Assembly: GCA_950022495.1 (NCBI GenBank)
Contig: CATLLJ010000010.1
Coordinates: 1-64,000, forward strand
Direction of reading: 5' to 3'
Origin: an uncultured bacterium
Lineage (GTDB): Bacteria; Cyanobacteriota; Vampirovibrionia; Gastranaerophilales; Gastranaerophilaceae
Length of the DNA stretch: 64,000 bases
Shown here: piece by piece, positions 1 to 8,641 of the stretch
Numbering within the stretch: the stretch's first letter is position 1
Layout of the letters: each line of letters opens with the position of its first letter
Notes under the pieces: model-generated
What the model was told of the DNA's origin: nothing
The model's database searches: none
The model's input: only the letters and a program-made list of their open reading frames with translations
Made by a program: the position numbers and the translations under genes

Positions 1-17
1 TTGCGTCGCAATCAAAA
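1..17. repeat. Fragment of dispersed repeat, inverted copy
   Basis: The first 17 bases are the exact reverse complement of 9004-9020 in the GC-rich repeat island. The window edge cuts the element, so only its end is seen. Confidence 0.6.
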
Positions 18-49
18 GAAAAGAAATTGGCTACTGGAAATAATATTGT

Positions 50-376
50 TTATGTAATATCGGATTCATTCCGATATGCTTTTTCGGTCAGTTCTAACCA
101 CTTTATGTGATTATAATTCTCGTAACTCTTTGTAAATTTTATTAATGCAGAAACTAAAACCCTGCCGCTGTCAGATTTACCAACAATTAAATAATCACCG
201 TTTCCGTTTTCACAGTATAAAACCTCTTTGTGAATTATTTTATCAATGTTGTTTTTAGGATTTTTATTAATAACAGTTCGCAGCCACTCATGTAAAAGCA
301 TCAACGGGGTGGTTTTTTGTGTTAATAGTTCTTGGTTATGTTCTTGTAAATATTTTGCGAATTCTGCTATTATCAT
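50..376 (-). CDS. Hypothetical protein, last gene of the comF unit
   Basis: This is a 108-residue soluble protein of unknown function. It starts 9 bases after the comF stop codon on the same strand, so it is probably co-transcribed and perhaps coupled. The middle (residues 50-80) reads like a beta hairpin with the stretch DYLIVGKSDSGRVLVSALIKF. There is no signal peptide, membrane segment or recognised motif. The ribosome site is weak (AAAGAAA). Its reality rests on position, length and ordinary codon use. Confidence 0.55.
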   Translation of the reverse strand: MIIAEFAKYLQEHNQELLTQKTTPLMLLHEWLRTVINKNPKNNIDKIIHKEVLYCENGNGDYLIVGKSDSGRVLVSALIKFTKSYENYNHIKWLELTEKAYRNESDIT

Positions 377-385
377 AGATTTTCT

Positions 386-1033
386 TTATCCCCACGGTGT
401 CGTTGTTGCAAAACAAACTATATCATAAACTCCAACATTATTAAACTCTTTTACCATTTCTTCAAATGTTGAACCTGTTGTGCAAATGTCATCAATTATT
501 AAAATCTTTTTATTTTTAATAATTTTTGATTTGTCTACTTCAAAAGCTTTTGATAAATTCATCATTCTCTGTGCTTTGTTTAATTTGTACTGTGGTTTTG
601 TGTCTTTTATACGTTTTATTGCTTCAAAATTAACTTCATAATTTGAGAGTTTTGCAAATTCTTCGGCTACAAGTTCCATGTGGTTGTATTTTCTTTGCTT
701 TTTACGTTTTGGAAAAATTGGAACAGGGACTATTTGAAAATCTCCGTCAATGTTTAACTTTTGCCAGTACTGCCACATAAATTTTGCTTGATAATATGCC
801 AAATCTCTTTGACCATGGTATTTTAGTCCTCTAATGATTTTTTGAAGGTTTTTTGTGTATAGTCCTGCACAGTAAATATCAATGCCGGAGAATTTACGAC
901 TTACTTTAGCCGGTAAGAATTCAAGTTCCTCGAAACATTTTGAACACATTTTTACGCATTCTTGCGAACTTTTGCAAAAATAACATCTTTTTTTATATAT
1001 CCAGTCAAGTAATCCTAGTAAAAAATTTTTCAT
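386..1033 (-). CDS. comF: ComF family phosphoribosyltransferase-like protein
   Basis: ComF proteins are needed for late steps of DNA uptake in transformable bacteria; the biochemical role is thought to be assistance of single-strand import. The 215-residue protein has the family pattern: an N-terminal four-cysteine zinc finger (CYFC...CSKC, residues 18-33), a basic central part, and a C-terminal phosphoribosyltransferase fold with the PRPP loop ILIIDDICTTGST near residue 180. Length is normal. It lies between an XRE regulator and a hypothetical gene on the same strand. Type IV pilus genes in this window would provide the matching uptake machine. Confidence 0.9.
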   Translation of the reverse strand: MKNFLLGLLDWIYKKRCYFCKSSQECVKMCSKCFEELEFLPAKVSRKFSGIDIYCAGLYTKNLQKIIRGLKYHGQRDLAYYQAKFMWQYWQKLNIDGDFQIVPVPIFPKRKKQRKYNHMELVAEEFAKLSNYEVNFEAIKRIKDTKPQYKLNKAQRMMNLSKAFEVDKSKIIKNKKILIIDDICTTGSTFEEMVKEFNNVGVYDIVCFATTTPWG

Positions 1034-1078
1034 AAAACAAATTTACCATAATAATAAGAATATTTATAATTTGTTTTA

Positions 1079-1288
1079 TTATTCAAAATCTATTAATTGA
1101 CTCAATGAGACTTCTAATGTGTCAGCAATTAAAAACAGTTTTCTTAAACTAATGTATTCCTTACCTGTTTCAACACAGGCAAGGTGTTCTCTTGAAAAAT
1201 TTATCATTTCTGCAAGTTCGTTTTGTGATAAATTTTTCATTTTTCGATAGTGCTTGATATTTTGTCCTAATTTTAAAAGTCTTGACAT
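1079..1288 (-). CDS. Small XRE-family HTH regulator
   Basis: This protein of about 69 residues is almost entirely one Cro/CI-type helix-turn-helix domain (GQNIKHYRKMKNLSQNELAEM ... ETGKEY). It is likely a dimeric DNA-binding repressor. I choose the ATG at 1288; a TTG at 1306 in the same frame would add six residues, and neither has a good ribosome site. It is divergent from the prepilin at 1355 across 66 bases that hold a palindrome at 1321-1334, so control of that prepilin and of itself is the obvious guess. It may be co-transcribed with comF downstream. Confidence 0.8.
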   Translation of the reverse strand: MSRLLKLGQNIKHYRKMKNLSQNELAEMINFSREHLACVETGKEYISLRKLFLIADTLEVSLSQLIDFE

Positions 1289-1320
1289 AAATTCATTTTG
1301 CAACAATAATATTTTTAAAT

Positions 1321-1334
1321 ATGTAAGGTTACAT
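1321..1334. promoter_or_regulatory. Palindromic candidate operator before prepilin
   Basis: ATGTAAGGTTACAT has perfect six-base arms ATGTAA and TTACAT around GG. It sits between the divergent XRE gene and the prepilin, 20 bases upstream of the prepilin start. It resembles the GTGTAA/TTACAC palindrome at 37903 in front of another prepilin. Confidence 0.45.
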
Positions 1335-1354
1335 CTTACAAAAAAGGAGGAACC

Positions 1355-2098
1355 ATGAAAAAAGCATTTACTTTAGCAGAAGTGCTCATTACACTCGGTA
1401 TTATTGGTGTTGTGGCGGCAATGACAATTCCAACATTGATTGCTAATGCACGTTCGCAACAGTACCGTTCAAAATTCAAAAAAACTATTTCAACATTGAG
1501 CCAGGCTGCAAGAATGTCTCAATCTTTATATGGTTTTGATTTTGCAGGTGTTAATAGTCAGTGCGGCAGTAATGCTGCAATTGAAAACCCTGAAACAACA
1601 CAATCTATTTGTGCTTTATTGAATGGAACATTAACCGGTGCAACTTATTTTGATAAAGCTTCTGAAATTCCTATAGCCAAAAGTGCAACAAACACAAAGT
1701 ATAATATTGATTCTCCTTATATAAATCAGTTCACAACAAGAGATTTAGCAAATGCACATGCGTATGTGTTATCTGATGGCAGTATTGTAGCTTTTCACAA
1801 GCAACTGGGAAAATATCCTTGCACTCTTGAGATTGGAGCAAATATATCAGATACTTATGTAGATGATGGAACTCTGACATCTTTATCTATGTGTTACGGT
1901 TTTATTGATGTAAACGGTACTAATTTACCTAATAAAGAAGTTTCATGTTCTTCCGGTTCTAATTCTCTTTCTGATAATAATTGTATAGTAAAAAATAATG
2001 CAAGATACATGACGGATATTTACCCTATTAGAATTCATGATGGAATAGTAGAACCAACAACTGCAGCAGCAAGGTATGTTTTAAAATCTGCAAAATAA
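1355..2098 (+). CDS. Type IV pilin-like prepilin (minor pilin/pseudopilin)
   Basis: This 247-residue prepilin starts MKKA followed by FTLAEVLITLG, the class III leader and hydrophobic helix cut and methylated by prepilin peptidase; cleavage is after A4 and E5 of the mature protein is present. The rest is a globular domain with several cysteines (C64, C79 region, C150s, C190s) that could form disulfides. It has the loop IDVNGTNLPN but not the C-terminal DYPW tail of the other three prepilins here, so it is a different subtype. AAAGGAGG is an excellent ribosome site. The divergent XRE gene is its likely regulator. Confidence 0.9.
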   Translation: MKKAFTLAEVLITLGIIGVVAAMTIPTLIANARSQQYRSKFKKTISTLSQAARMSQSLYGFDFAGVNSQCGSNAAIENPETTQSICALLNGTLTGATYFDKASEIPIAKSATNTKYNIDSPYINQFTTRDLANAHAYVLSDGSIVAFHKQLGKYPCTLEIGANISDTYVDDGTLTSLSMCYGFIDVNGTNLPNKEVSCSSGSNSLSDNNCIVKNNARYMTDIYPIRIHDGIVEPTTAAARYVLKSAK

Positions 2099-2123
2099 AT
2101 ATTGTTGTGCTAAAATTTTTATT

Positions 2124-3317
2124 ATGAAGAAGATTTTATTAACAATACTTGCATTTATATTTATGCAATTCTCTGTTTGTGCACAGGATACTAACCTGAC
2201 TTTTCTATATATCAATGGCTCAAATAACAACGATACTAAAATGAAAAATTGGTATATTAAAGGTGTCAATAAACTTCACCCTGTTATGAAGAAGAAATTT
2301 GAGAAAAATTCAACAATAAAAAAATGGTCTCAGAATAATAAGCTTGTAATCGAAGACACTCCGCAAATATTTTTCTGGGGTTATAACAGTAAAACTGACT
2401 TGGATTTTGTAAAAGATAGGTTAAATATATCTAAAGCTTTTAGTTCAACTCTTGCTTATGAAATAAGGAGTCTTCTAACTCAATTTATGCATGATGCAAT
2501 CTGGGTTCAAAAAACTCATAATATGCTTCCAATTATTGATGATTTGAATGACAGGGTTAAAGAACAGTCTGCAAAAGGACAAAATGTAATTTTGTATGGA
2601 TATTCTGCTGGAACTTTTGTTACTTATCAGTATTTACTTTATAAGCTGCCGTATATTAAATTTGAAGAGTTGTTTAAGGCTGTAAATGCTGATGATGAAC
2701 TTTTAGAATTCGTAAAAGCTAATCCGCAAAATGATACATGTCTTTCTGCATTAACTCATGATAAAGGCAATGTAGGTGTTTTAACTAATACCGGACACTT
2801 TGTACTTAACCAGAATAAAGAAAATTTAAAAGAAAATTATTTAAAAATGAATGATGCGACTGCAAAATATTGTGCTCCGGAAGGTTATGTCCGCGGGGTT
2901 GTGAATTTTGCAAGTCCAATACCTTTGTTTTATTCAGATTTAGCTGATCCTAATTATGAAATCAATTTTTATAATAAATATATGCTCAAATACGTTCTGG
3001 AAAACGGTATTTATTTTCTTACTGTGAATTTCAGGGAAGACCCATTGGGCTTTCCATCCAGTAATAATATGACCATTTCTCAAATTGAAGACAAGCTGAA
3101 TATTAAAATTGAAAATCCGTCAGGAGTTGTTTATGACCATTCAAGTGTATGGTCAAAGCGTTCGGCACTTTTTGCACATACTTCTTACTGGTCAGCAAGA
3201 GGTACTTTTGCAAATGGTGTTGTAAAAAGTTTCATCAATGGTACAAAGTTTCAATATGACACAAAGTATCAGGAAAAAGTTTTAAAAAAGAAAAGTAGAA
3301 AATCAGAGGTATTATAA
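2124..3317 (+). CDS. Secreted alpha/beta-hydrolase-like protein
   Basis: A 397-residue protein with a clear signal peptide (MKKILLTILAFIFMQFSVCAQ) and a lipase-type nucleophile elbow G-Y-S-A-G at residues 159-163 (Ser161). Asp306 in FREDPLG and His352 in FAHTSYW are possible partners of a catalytic triad, and VNFASPIPL near 260 reads like a core strand of the fold. I do not recognise a named family. A TAAAAT box 7 bases before the ATG and no ribosome site suggest a leaderless mRNA. It is followed one base later by an unknown gene and then nagZ, so it may work on cell-envelope material. Confidence 0.7.
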   Translation: MKKILLTILAFIFMQFSVCAQDTNLTFLYINGSNNNDTKMKNWYIKGVNKLHPVMKKKFEKNSTIKKWSQNNKLVIEDTPQIFFWGYNSKTDLDFVKDRLNISKAFSSTLAYEIRSLLTQFMHDAIWVQKTHNMLPIIDDLNDRVKEQSAKGQNVILYGYSAGTFVTYQYLLYKLPYIKFEELFKAVNADDELLEFVKANPQNDTCLSALTHDKGNVGVLTNTGHFVLNQNKENLKENYLKMNDATAKYCAPEGYVRGVVNFASPIPLFYSDLADPNYEINFYNKYMLKYVLENGIYFLTVNFREDPLGFPSSNNMTISQIEDKLNIKIENPSGVVYDHSSVWSKRSALFAHTSYWSARGTFANGVVKSFINGTKFQYDTKYQEKVLKKKSRKSEVL

Positions 3318-3318
3318 G

Positions 3319-3909
3319 ATGACAGAAACAAAAACCGTATTATTTGATCCGGGGTATGCTCAGCATACAACTATTTTATCAATTAGTGCAGAATATATTT
3401 ATGCCGGTTTAAATCAAATTAGAAATTTTGGACAAAAGAAAATGAAGTTCAAAATGTTCTATCCGCAGCTTACAAGAATGGCAGATAATAATGTCGGATT
3501 TTGTCTGGGAAGTTTACTCTGGGCTGTGTATATTAAGTCTCTCGGGAATGTCCAAATTGACGGTAATCCTTGTTTAGGCGGAACTTATAATCAAGAAGAA
3601 GCTGTTGAAGAAGTTGATTATTCAATTGAATTTTTTAATAGATTAAAAAAAGATGCTAAATATTATTTAGGAACAGATTATAATATTAATCCGCTTTATT
3701 TGAAGATTTTAGAGTTATATAGAGAATTTTTAGTGCTGAATTGCGGTTTTGTAAATACACGAACAACAAATGATGTTCAGCTTCCGAATTCTATAAAAAT
3801 CCCATCACGCGAGGATTTAACTAAAATAAATGATAAGATTGAAGAAGTTATAAAATCAGGGAATTTACTTGATTTAACAGAAGTTTTTGGTTTGATATAC
3901 GAAGGGTAA
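3319..3909 (+). CDS. Hypothetical protein between hydrolase and NagZ
   Basis: A 196-residue cytoplasmic protein with no signal peptide and no motif I recognise. It contains a long helical C-terminal half and a central stretch GFCLGSLLWAVYIKSLGNVQ. The gene starts one base after the hydrolase stop and ends one base before nagZ, so the three genes are almost certainly translated from one mRNA. A ribosome site (GAGGT) lies in the end of the preceding gene. Confidence 0.65.
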   Translation: MTETKTVLFDPGYAQHTTILSISAEYIYAGLNQIRNFGQKKMKFKMFYPQLTRMADNNVGFCLGSLLWAVYIKSLGNVQIDGNPCLGGTYNQEEAVEEVDYSIEFFNRLKKDAKYYLGTDYNINPLYLKILELYREFLVLNCGFVNTRTTNDVQLPNSIKIPSREDLTKINDKIEEVIKSGNLLDLTEVFGLIYEG

Positions 3910-3910
3910 A

Positions 3911-4879
3911 ATGGTTGATTTAAAAGAAAAACTATACCAGATGTTTATTCTTGGCACCGGCGAATATTGTGAAAAGGCTTTGCAAAACGGGCTTGGCGGT
4001 GTGATTTTTTTTACAAAGGATATTCAGTCTGCAGAACAGTTTAAAAATTTGATTTGTAAATTTAAATCAATTGCGAAATTTCCGCCGTTTTTATCTATAG
4101 ATCAGGAAGGCGGCAGGGTTGAACGAACAGAAAATATTCATAATGGTAAAAAATTTTTATCAGCACGATATGCGTTTGAAAAGGGTGAAGAGTTTCTTGC
4201 TGAACAAACCTCAGAAGTTGCACGAGAATTAGTATCTTACGGTATAAATTTGAATTTTGCTCCATGTATTGATTCTAATACTAATCCAAATAATCCCATA
4301 ATTGGTGAAAGGGCTTTTTCATCAAGCCCTGACGAGGTTATAACTGCAGAACATATAGTATCTGAAATATACCGCAAAAACGGAATTATTCCATGTGCAA
4401 AACATTATCCGGGGCACGGGGATGCAAATGCAGATAGTCATTTAACTCTGCCGGTTATTGACTTACCTCTGACACGGATGGAGAAAACTCATATTAAACC
4501 ATTCAAAGCTGCTATAGACGGCGGAATTGAAATGATGATGGCGGCACATCTGCATTGTACATGTTTTGAAAATGATGCAATTCCGACATCATTGAGCAAA
4601 AATGCAATTTCTTATCTTCGCAATGAGTTAAAATATGACGGTGTAATAATTTCTGATGACATGGTTATGAAAGGTGTTGCTGATTTTGGGGATGTTGAAG
4701 CCTGTGAAATGGGGATTAGAGCCGGTTTGAACATGTTTATTTACAGATTTGCAGATAAACGAACAATTGATATAATAGAAGAAATATATAATAAGGCTCT
4801 TAATGATGTTGAATTAAAAAACAATATTGAAAAGTCTTATGAAGTTATATCAAGTTTGAAATCTAAATATTTAAAATAG
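3911..4879 (+). CDS. nagZ: Beta-N-acetylhexosaminidase, GH3 family
   Basis: NagZ removes N-acetylglucosamine from peptidoglycan turnover fragments in the cytoplasm. The 322-residue protein has the GH3 core: SIDQEGGRVERT near residue 60, the NagZ signature KHYPGHGDANADSH (about residues 158-171, supplying the His/Asp acid-base dyad), and DGVIISDDMVMKG near 247 with the nucleophile aspartate. No signal peptide is present, which fits a cytoplasmic recycling enzyme. The closing gene order hydrolase-unknown-nagZ suggests a wall or glycan turnover unit. Confidence 0.93.
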   Translation: MVDLKEKLYQMFILGTGEYCEKALQNGLGGVIFFTKDIQSAEQFKNLICKFKSIAKFPPFLSIDQEGGRVERTENIHNGKKFLSARYAFEKGEEFLAEQTSEVARELVSYGINLNFAPCIDSNTNPNNPIIGERAFSSSPDEVITAEHIVSEIYRKNGIIPCAKHYPGHGDANADSHLTLPVIDLPLTRMEKTHIKPFKAAIDGGIEMMMAAHLHCTCFENDAIPTSLSKNAISYLRNELKYDGVIISDDMVMKGVADFGDVEACEMGIRAGLNMFIYRFADKRTIDIIEEIYNKALNDVELKNNIEKSYEVISSLKSKYLK

Positions 4880-4891
4880 TGAGGTTATGTT

Positions 4892-5515
4892 ATGAATAAG
4901 AAAAAGTTTGGAGTAATAATTATTTCTTTAGTTATTCTTATAACAGTTTCGCTTACAGGCGGCTATTATTTTAATAAGTTTAAAACTGAACACTATCAAT
5001 CTCAAGAAGAAGATGATTATACTCCGCCAACTGCGGAAGAAATTGAAATGTATGCTCAAGAGTTTGATATAAACGAAACACGTATTAATGATTTGTCTAA
5101 AGATGTTCAAAAGCTTTCTAAAAAATATCATTTTTTTGACGAGGTGTTTAATTCAGATAAAACAGTGTTTGTGTATGGTTATGAGAAACGGGAAAAGGTG
5201 CCTCTTGATATAAATACCCATAAAGAAATTCAAGCTGTGATTAAGAAAAACAACTTTGATAAAAAATATAAAGTTTTTGCATTAACCGAGTTTAAGAAGA
5301 CATTTATAAAAATGTTAAAAGCAAATAATATTCCTGTTGATGAAGACGGAAACTGCGGTGATGAAACTGTGGAAGAACGTGAAATAATGCAAATTTTTGA
5401 TGAGATTATTCCTTGTTATTTGAATAGTTGTATTATTGATTTCCAAAAGGGAAAAGTTATTATGATACCAAAATTTGCAAAGGTTATTGAAAAAGGATTA
5501 CGCGATTATAAGTAA
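4892..5515 (+). CDS. Membrane-anchored hypothetical protein
   Basis: A 207-residue protein with one N-terminal membrane segment (about residues 6-27, VIIISLVILITVSLTGGYYF) after a basic start, so the remaining 180 residues should lie outside the inner membrane. The rest is acidic and lysine-rich with two cysteines near the end. No family is recognised. It follows nagZ by 12 bases with a GAGG ribosome site and probably ends that operon, before the glyA promoter at 5520. Confidence 0.65.
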   Translation: MNKKKFGVIIISLVILITVSLTGGYYFNKFKTEHYQSQEEDDYTPPTAEEIEMYAQEFDINETRINDLSKDVQKLSKKYHFFDEVFNSDKTVFVYGYEKREKVPLDINTHKEIQAVIKKNNFDKKYKVFALTEFKKTFIKMLKANNIPVDEDGNCGDETVEEREIMQIFDEIIPCYLNSCIIDFQKGKVIMIPKFAKVIEKGLRDYK

Positions 5516-5519
5516 CAAT

Positions 5520-5548
5520 TTGCCTAAAAAGAGTTTCTTATTTATAAT
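5520..5548 (+). promoter_or_regulatory. Sigma-70 promoter of glyA
   Basis: TTGCCT, a 17-base spacer and TATAAT at 5543-5548 form a good promoter 25 bases before the glyA start. The ribosome site GGGAGAG follows. Confidence 0.6.
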
Positions 5549-5573
5549 TGCATGTAAAAAAGGGAGAGTGTAG

Positions 5574-6815
5574 ATGAATATTGAACATATAAAGAAAATA
5601 GATCCGCAGGTTGCAGAACAAATAGAATTAGAATTAAAAAGACAGCAGGAAACAATTGAACTTATTGCAAGTGAAAACTGTACTTCTGTTGCGGTTATGG
5701 AAGCATGCGGAAGCGTTTTAACAAATAAATACGCCGAAGGTAAACCGCACAAAAGATATTATAATGGTTGTGAACATATTGATGTAATTGAAGAAATTGC
5801 ACAAAAAAGAGCATGCGAATTATTTCACATGGATCATGCTAACGTTCAGCCTCACAGCGGTGCTCAGGCAAATATGGCAGTATTCATGGCTACTATGAAA
5901 CCCGGTGACAGAGTATTAAGCATGGATTTGTCAAACGGCGGTCACCTTTCTCATGGTTCACCTGTTAATTTTTCCGGCATGTATTATGATGTAAAAAGCT
6001 ATGGAATTAATGAGAATGGCGAAATTGATTATGAAGATGTCCGCAAAATGGCAATTGAACATAAGCCAAAACTTATAATCTGCGGAGCAAGTAATTATGC
6101 TAAAGTTATAGATTTCAAAAAATTTAGAGAAATTGCAGATGAAGTCGGTGCATTATTGCTGGCTGATATTGCACATATTGCAGGGCTTGTGGCTGCAGGA
6201 GTTCATCCGTCCCCTGCTCCATATTGTGATTTTGTTACAACAACTACACATAAATCTCTTCGCGGACCACGCGGCGGAATTATTATGTGCAAAGAAGAGT
6301 TTGCTGCTGCAATTGATAAAGCTGTATTCCCTGGATTACAGGGCGGACCGCTTGAACATATTATTGCAGGTAAAGCGGTTGCACTTCTTGAAGCTTCAAA
6401 ACCTGAATTCAAAGAGTATGCAGAACAAATTGTTAAAAATGCAAAAGCTCTTGCTCAAGGTTTAATGGATGAAGGTATGGATATTGTTGGCGGAATGACC
6501 GAAAACCACCTTATGACTTTAGATTTAAGAAGAACAGGCAAAACCGGTAAAGATATGGCAAATGTTCTTGAAAGAGTCGGTATAACCGCTAACAAAAATA
6601 CCGTTCCAAATGATCCTCAAAGTCCGTTTGTAACAAGCGGTATTAGATTAGGTACTCCTGCTGTAACAACAAGAGGCTTTAAAGAAGAAGATATGATTGA
6701 AGTTGCAAAAATTATTGCATCTGCGGTATTTTCGTCAGATAATGAAATTGCACTTAATAATTTGAGAGAAAGATCTCTTAAATTATGCAGGAAATATCCT
6801 TTATACAGTGAATAA
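5574..6815 (+). CDS. glyA: Serine hydroxymethyltransferase
   Basis: GlyA interconverts serine and glycine with tetrahydrofolate and feeds one-carbon units to purine, thymidylate and methionine synthesis. The 413-residue protein has the normal length and the PLP lysine motif [14 protein letters not shown] near residues 223-236, the N-terminal LIASENCTS motif, and the C-terminal [14 protein letters not shown]. It has its own promoter. The gene is followed at 24 bases by a glycan phosphotransferase gene, an unrelated neighbour. Confidence 0.97.
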   Translation: MNIEHIKKIDPQVAEQIELELKRQQETIELIASENCTSVAVMEACGSVLTNKYAEGKPHKRYYNGCEHIDVIEEIAQKRACELFHMDHANVQPHSGAQANMAVFMATMKPGDRVLSMDLSNGGHLSHGSPVNFSGMYYDVKSYGINENGEIDYEDVRKMAIEHKPKLIICGASNYAKVIDFKKFREIADEVGALLLADIAHIAGLVAAGVHPSPAPYCDFVTTTTHKSLRGPRGGIIMCKEEFAAAIDKAVFPGLQGGPLEHIIAGKAVALLEASKPEFKEYAEQIVKNAKALAQGLMDEGMDIVGGMTENHLMTLDLRRTGKTGKDMANVLERVGITANKNTVPNDPQSPFVTSGIRLGTPAVTTRGFKEEDMIEVAKIIASAVFSSDNEIALNNLRERSLKLCRKYPLYSE

Positions 6816-6838
6816 GGAGACACATTATTATTATTAAA

Positions 6839-7864
6839 TTGACACATGCTCATATAATCGGAACCATAATAGCCTATATTTTCGGGGTATTCATTGTTCC
6901 TATGGTAATAAGTTTTTCTAAAAAAGAAGGGCTTGTTGATGTCCCTAATGAAAGGAAAATTCATACCAAACCAATTTCTAGAATTGGCGGGGTTGCTATA
7001 TGGGCAAGTACAATGTTAACTTTTTTGTGTCTGGTTCTTATGAGCTATTACCCGTATGGTAAATTTATGTCAGGGATTTTACTTGGTAGTTCATTAATGT
7101 TTTTATTGGGACTAATTGATGATGTATATGGATTAGGGGCAAAATTTAAACTCCTTATTCAGGTTTCTATTGCAACTATTGTTTATTTACTCGGGGTTAG
7201 AATAGACAGTGTGCCGTTTTTTGGCGGAATAGACTTAGGTTTTTGGTCTTATCCTATAACTTTATTATGGATTGTTGGTATTTCAAATGCTTTGAATTTT
7301 ATTGATGGAGTTGATGGATTAGCAGGTTCTGTTGTAACAGTAAATGCTATTACTCTTGGTATTTTGGCACTTACACTTTCTCCGCCTAATCCTATCAGTG
7401 CATTGATTGCATTTATTCTTGCAGGTTCAATGCTTGCATTTTTAACATTTAACTTTAACCCTGCAAAAATATTTATGGGTGACAGCGGTGCTTTATTCTC
7501 AGGATTTTTGCTTGCAACAATTTCTATTACCGGAGTAATGCAAGTTGCAACATTATCTATTTTGCTTCCATTTATAGTTCTGGCTGTGCCTATTATTGAT
7601 ATTACTTTTGCAAGTCTTAGAAGAATTTTTAAAGGTCAGTCTCCGTTTGTGGCTGATGCGGAACATATTCATCACAAGCTGCTACACGCAGGTTTTTCTC
7701 AGAAAAATACCGTAGTAATACTAACTTCTGCCGCAATTTTGGCAGGTGGACTCGCATGTTTATTTGCAAGTCACAATGCGATAAAATATGATTTCTTTTT
7801 AACTCTTTTAATAGTCGGTGTAATGTTGCTGTTAAATCTGGTTAGAGTCTTGACAAAGAAGTAA
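6839..7864 (+). CDS. WecA/TagO-type undecaprenyl-phosphate sugar-1-P transferase
   Basis: This membrane enzyme of the MraY/WecA superfamily should transfer an N-acetylhexosamine-1-phosphate to undecaprenyl phosphate, the first step of a surface glycan or O-antigen. The 341 residues hold about ten membrane helices and the family motifs LGLIDDVYGL (catalytic aspartates), NALNFIDGVDGLA, FMGDSG and AEHIHHKL. The start is uncertain: the TTG at 6839 lies 19 bases after the AGGAG at 6815-6819, whereas in-frame ATT codons at 6824, 6827 and 6830 have normal spacing. The AGGAG overlaps the glyA stop, so coupling to glyA is likely. Confidence 0.9.
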   Translation: MTHAHIIGTIIAYIFGVFIVPMVISFSKKEGLVDVPNERKIHTKPISRIGGVAIWASTMLTFLCLVLMSYYPYGKFMSGILLGSSLMFLLGLIDDVYGLGAKFKLLIQVSIATIVYLLGVRIDSVPFFGGIDLGFWSYPITLLWIVGISNALNFIDGVDGLAGSVVTVNAITLGILALTLSPPNPISALIAFILAGSMLAFLTFNFNPAKIFMGDSGALFSGFLLATISITGVMQVATLSILLPFIVLAVPIIDITFASLRRIFKGQSPFVADAEHIHHKLLHAGFSQKNTVVILTSAAILAGGLACLFASHNAIKYDFFLTLLIVGVMLLLNLVRVLTKK

Positions 7865-7878
7865 TTTTGGTTTATAAT
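7850..7878 (+). promoter_or_regulatory. Perfect consensus sigma-70 promoter
   Basis: TTGACA at 7850-7855, a 17-base spacer and TATAAT at 7873-7878 match the consensus exactly. The -35 box lies inside the end of the preceding gene. Transcription should begin near 7885, leaving a leader of about 150 bases before the gene at 8037. Confidence 0.75.
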
Positions 7879-7905
7879 GCCTAAAAATAAGAACATGATT
7901 ACTCA

Positions 7906-7940
7906 GTTCTTGACAGATTGATTTCTCTAATCTGTAAGAA
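7906..7940 (+). other. Hairpin in long 5' leader
   Basis: ACAGATT and AATCTGT pair around a 9-base loop, extended by TTCTT with AGAA. This is the main structure I see in the roughly 150-base leader of the gene at 8037. It has no T-run and does not match a riboswitch I know. Confidence 0.35.
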
Positions 7941-8036
7941 TATTTAAGTGCAGGTTCTTCTATATAAGAAAGTTGAGTTCAGAATTTCTGGAGCTTGAAA
8001 AGATGGATATTACTTGGAAACAAGAGGATTCATGAT

Positions 8037-8588
8037 ATGAAAGTAAATGCAGTAGAAAGTAATGACAGAAGACGTACTTGTTTGGTACCAATGGTGCAGG
8101 GTGCAGTTATTGGCGGTGCTTCGGGTTATATTGCAAAATACGTGCAGCCATTAGCCCCTCAGGAAAAAAATAATCCTGAATACAAAAGAGAAATTAATAG
8201 AATTAATGAAATGAGACATCAATATACTCCGAGAACAGCAGAGTATTTGAATGATATCAAAGCAAAAGGCAGATTGTCTCTTGCAGAAGACACATTTGTT
8301 AAAATGTTCGATGGTATGAAAGATGGCGATAAATTAAAACATGGTACAATCCGTGATGCAATTAAGAAGATTATGGAGAAAAATCCTGCGGAAGTAATTG
8401 AGTTCCGTAATATATGCAAGGATTCTTCAAGAAAAGCTCAACAAGTTGCAAAAGAATCAATTCATGCTTTTAATCTTGCGACAAAGGATTTCCGTCCAAC
8501 AGCGTTCTTTGTTCTTACAGGTTCTGTTATCGGTGCTTTTATTGCATTAGCACATGATGTTTTAAGAACAGATGTAAAACATAAATAG
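8037..8588 (+). CDS. Small membrane-associated protein, glycine-rich ends
   Basis: A 183-residue protein of unknown function. It has a weakly hydrophobic glycine-rich segment near the N-terminus (VQGAVIGGASGYIAKYV, residues 20-36), a long charged helical middle, and a second hydrophobic stretch at the C-terminus (FFVLTGSVIGAFIALAHDVL). The same plan is seen in the protein at 47078. I choose the ATG at 8037 because AGAGGA lies before it; the frame is open upstream to 7995. Its perfect promoter suggests high expression, and a terminator follows at 8612. Confidence 0.7.
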   Translation: MKVNAVESNDRRRTCLVPMVQGAVIGGASGYIAKYVQPLAPQEKNNPEYKREINRINEMRHQYTPRTAEYLNDIKAKGRLSLAEDTFVKMFDGMKDGDKLKHGTIRDAIKKIMEKNPAEVIEFRNICKDSSRKAQQVAKESIHAFNLATKDFRPTAFFVLTGSVIGAFIALAHDVLRTDVKHK

Positions 8589-8611
8589 ATTTTAATTGAG
8601 TTAATTATTTG

Positions 8612-8638
8612 GCAGGTTTCATGAACCTGTCATTTTTT
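8612..8638 (+). terminator. Rho-independent terminator
   Basis: GCAGGTT pairs with AACCTGT across a 4-base loop and is followed by a run of seven T. It ends the gene at 8037. Confidence 0.7.
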
Positions 8639-8641
8639 TAT

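Noticed and set aside
5574-6815. Glycine riboswitch before glyA
   Set aside because: Only about 58 bases separate the genes and they are occupied by promoter and ribosome site.
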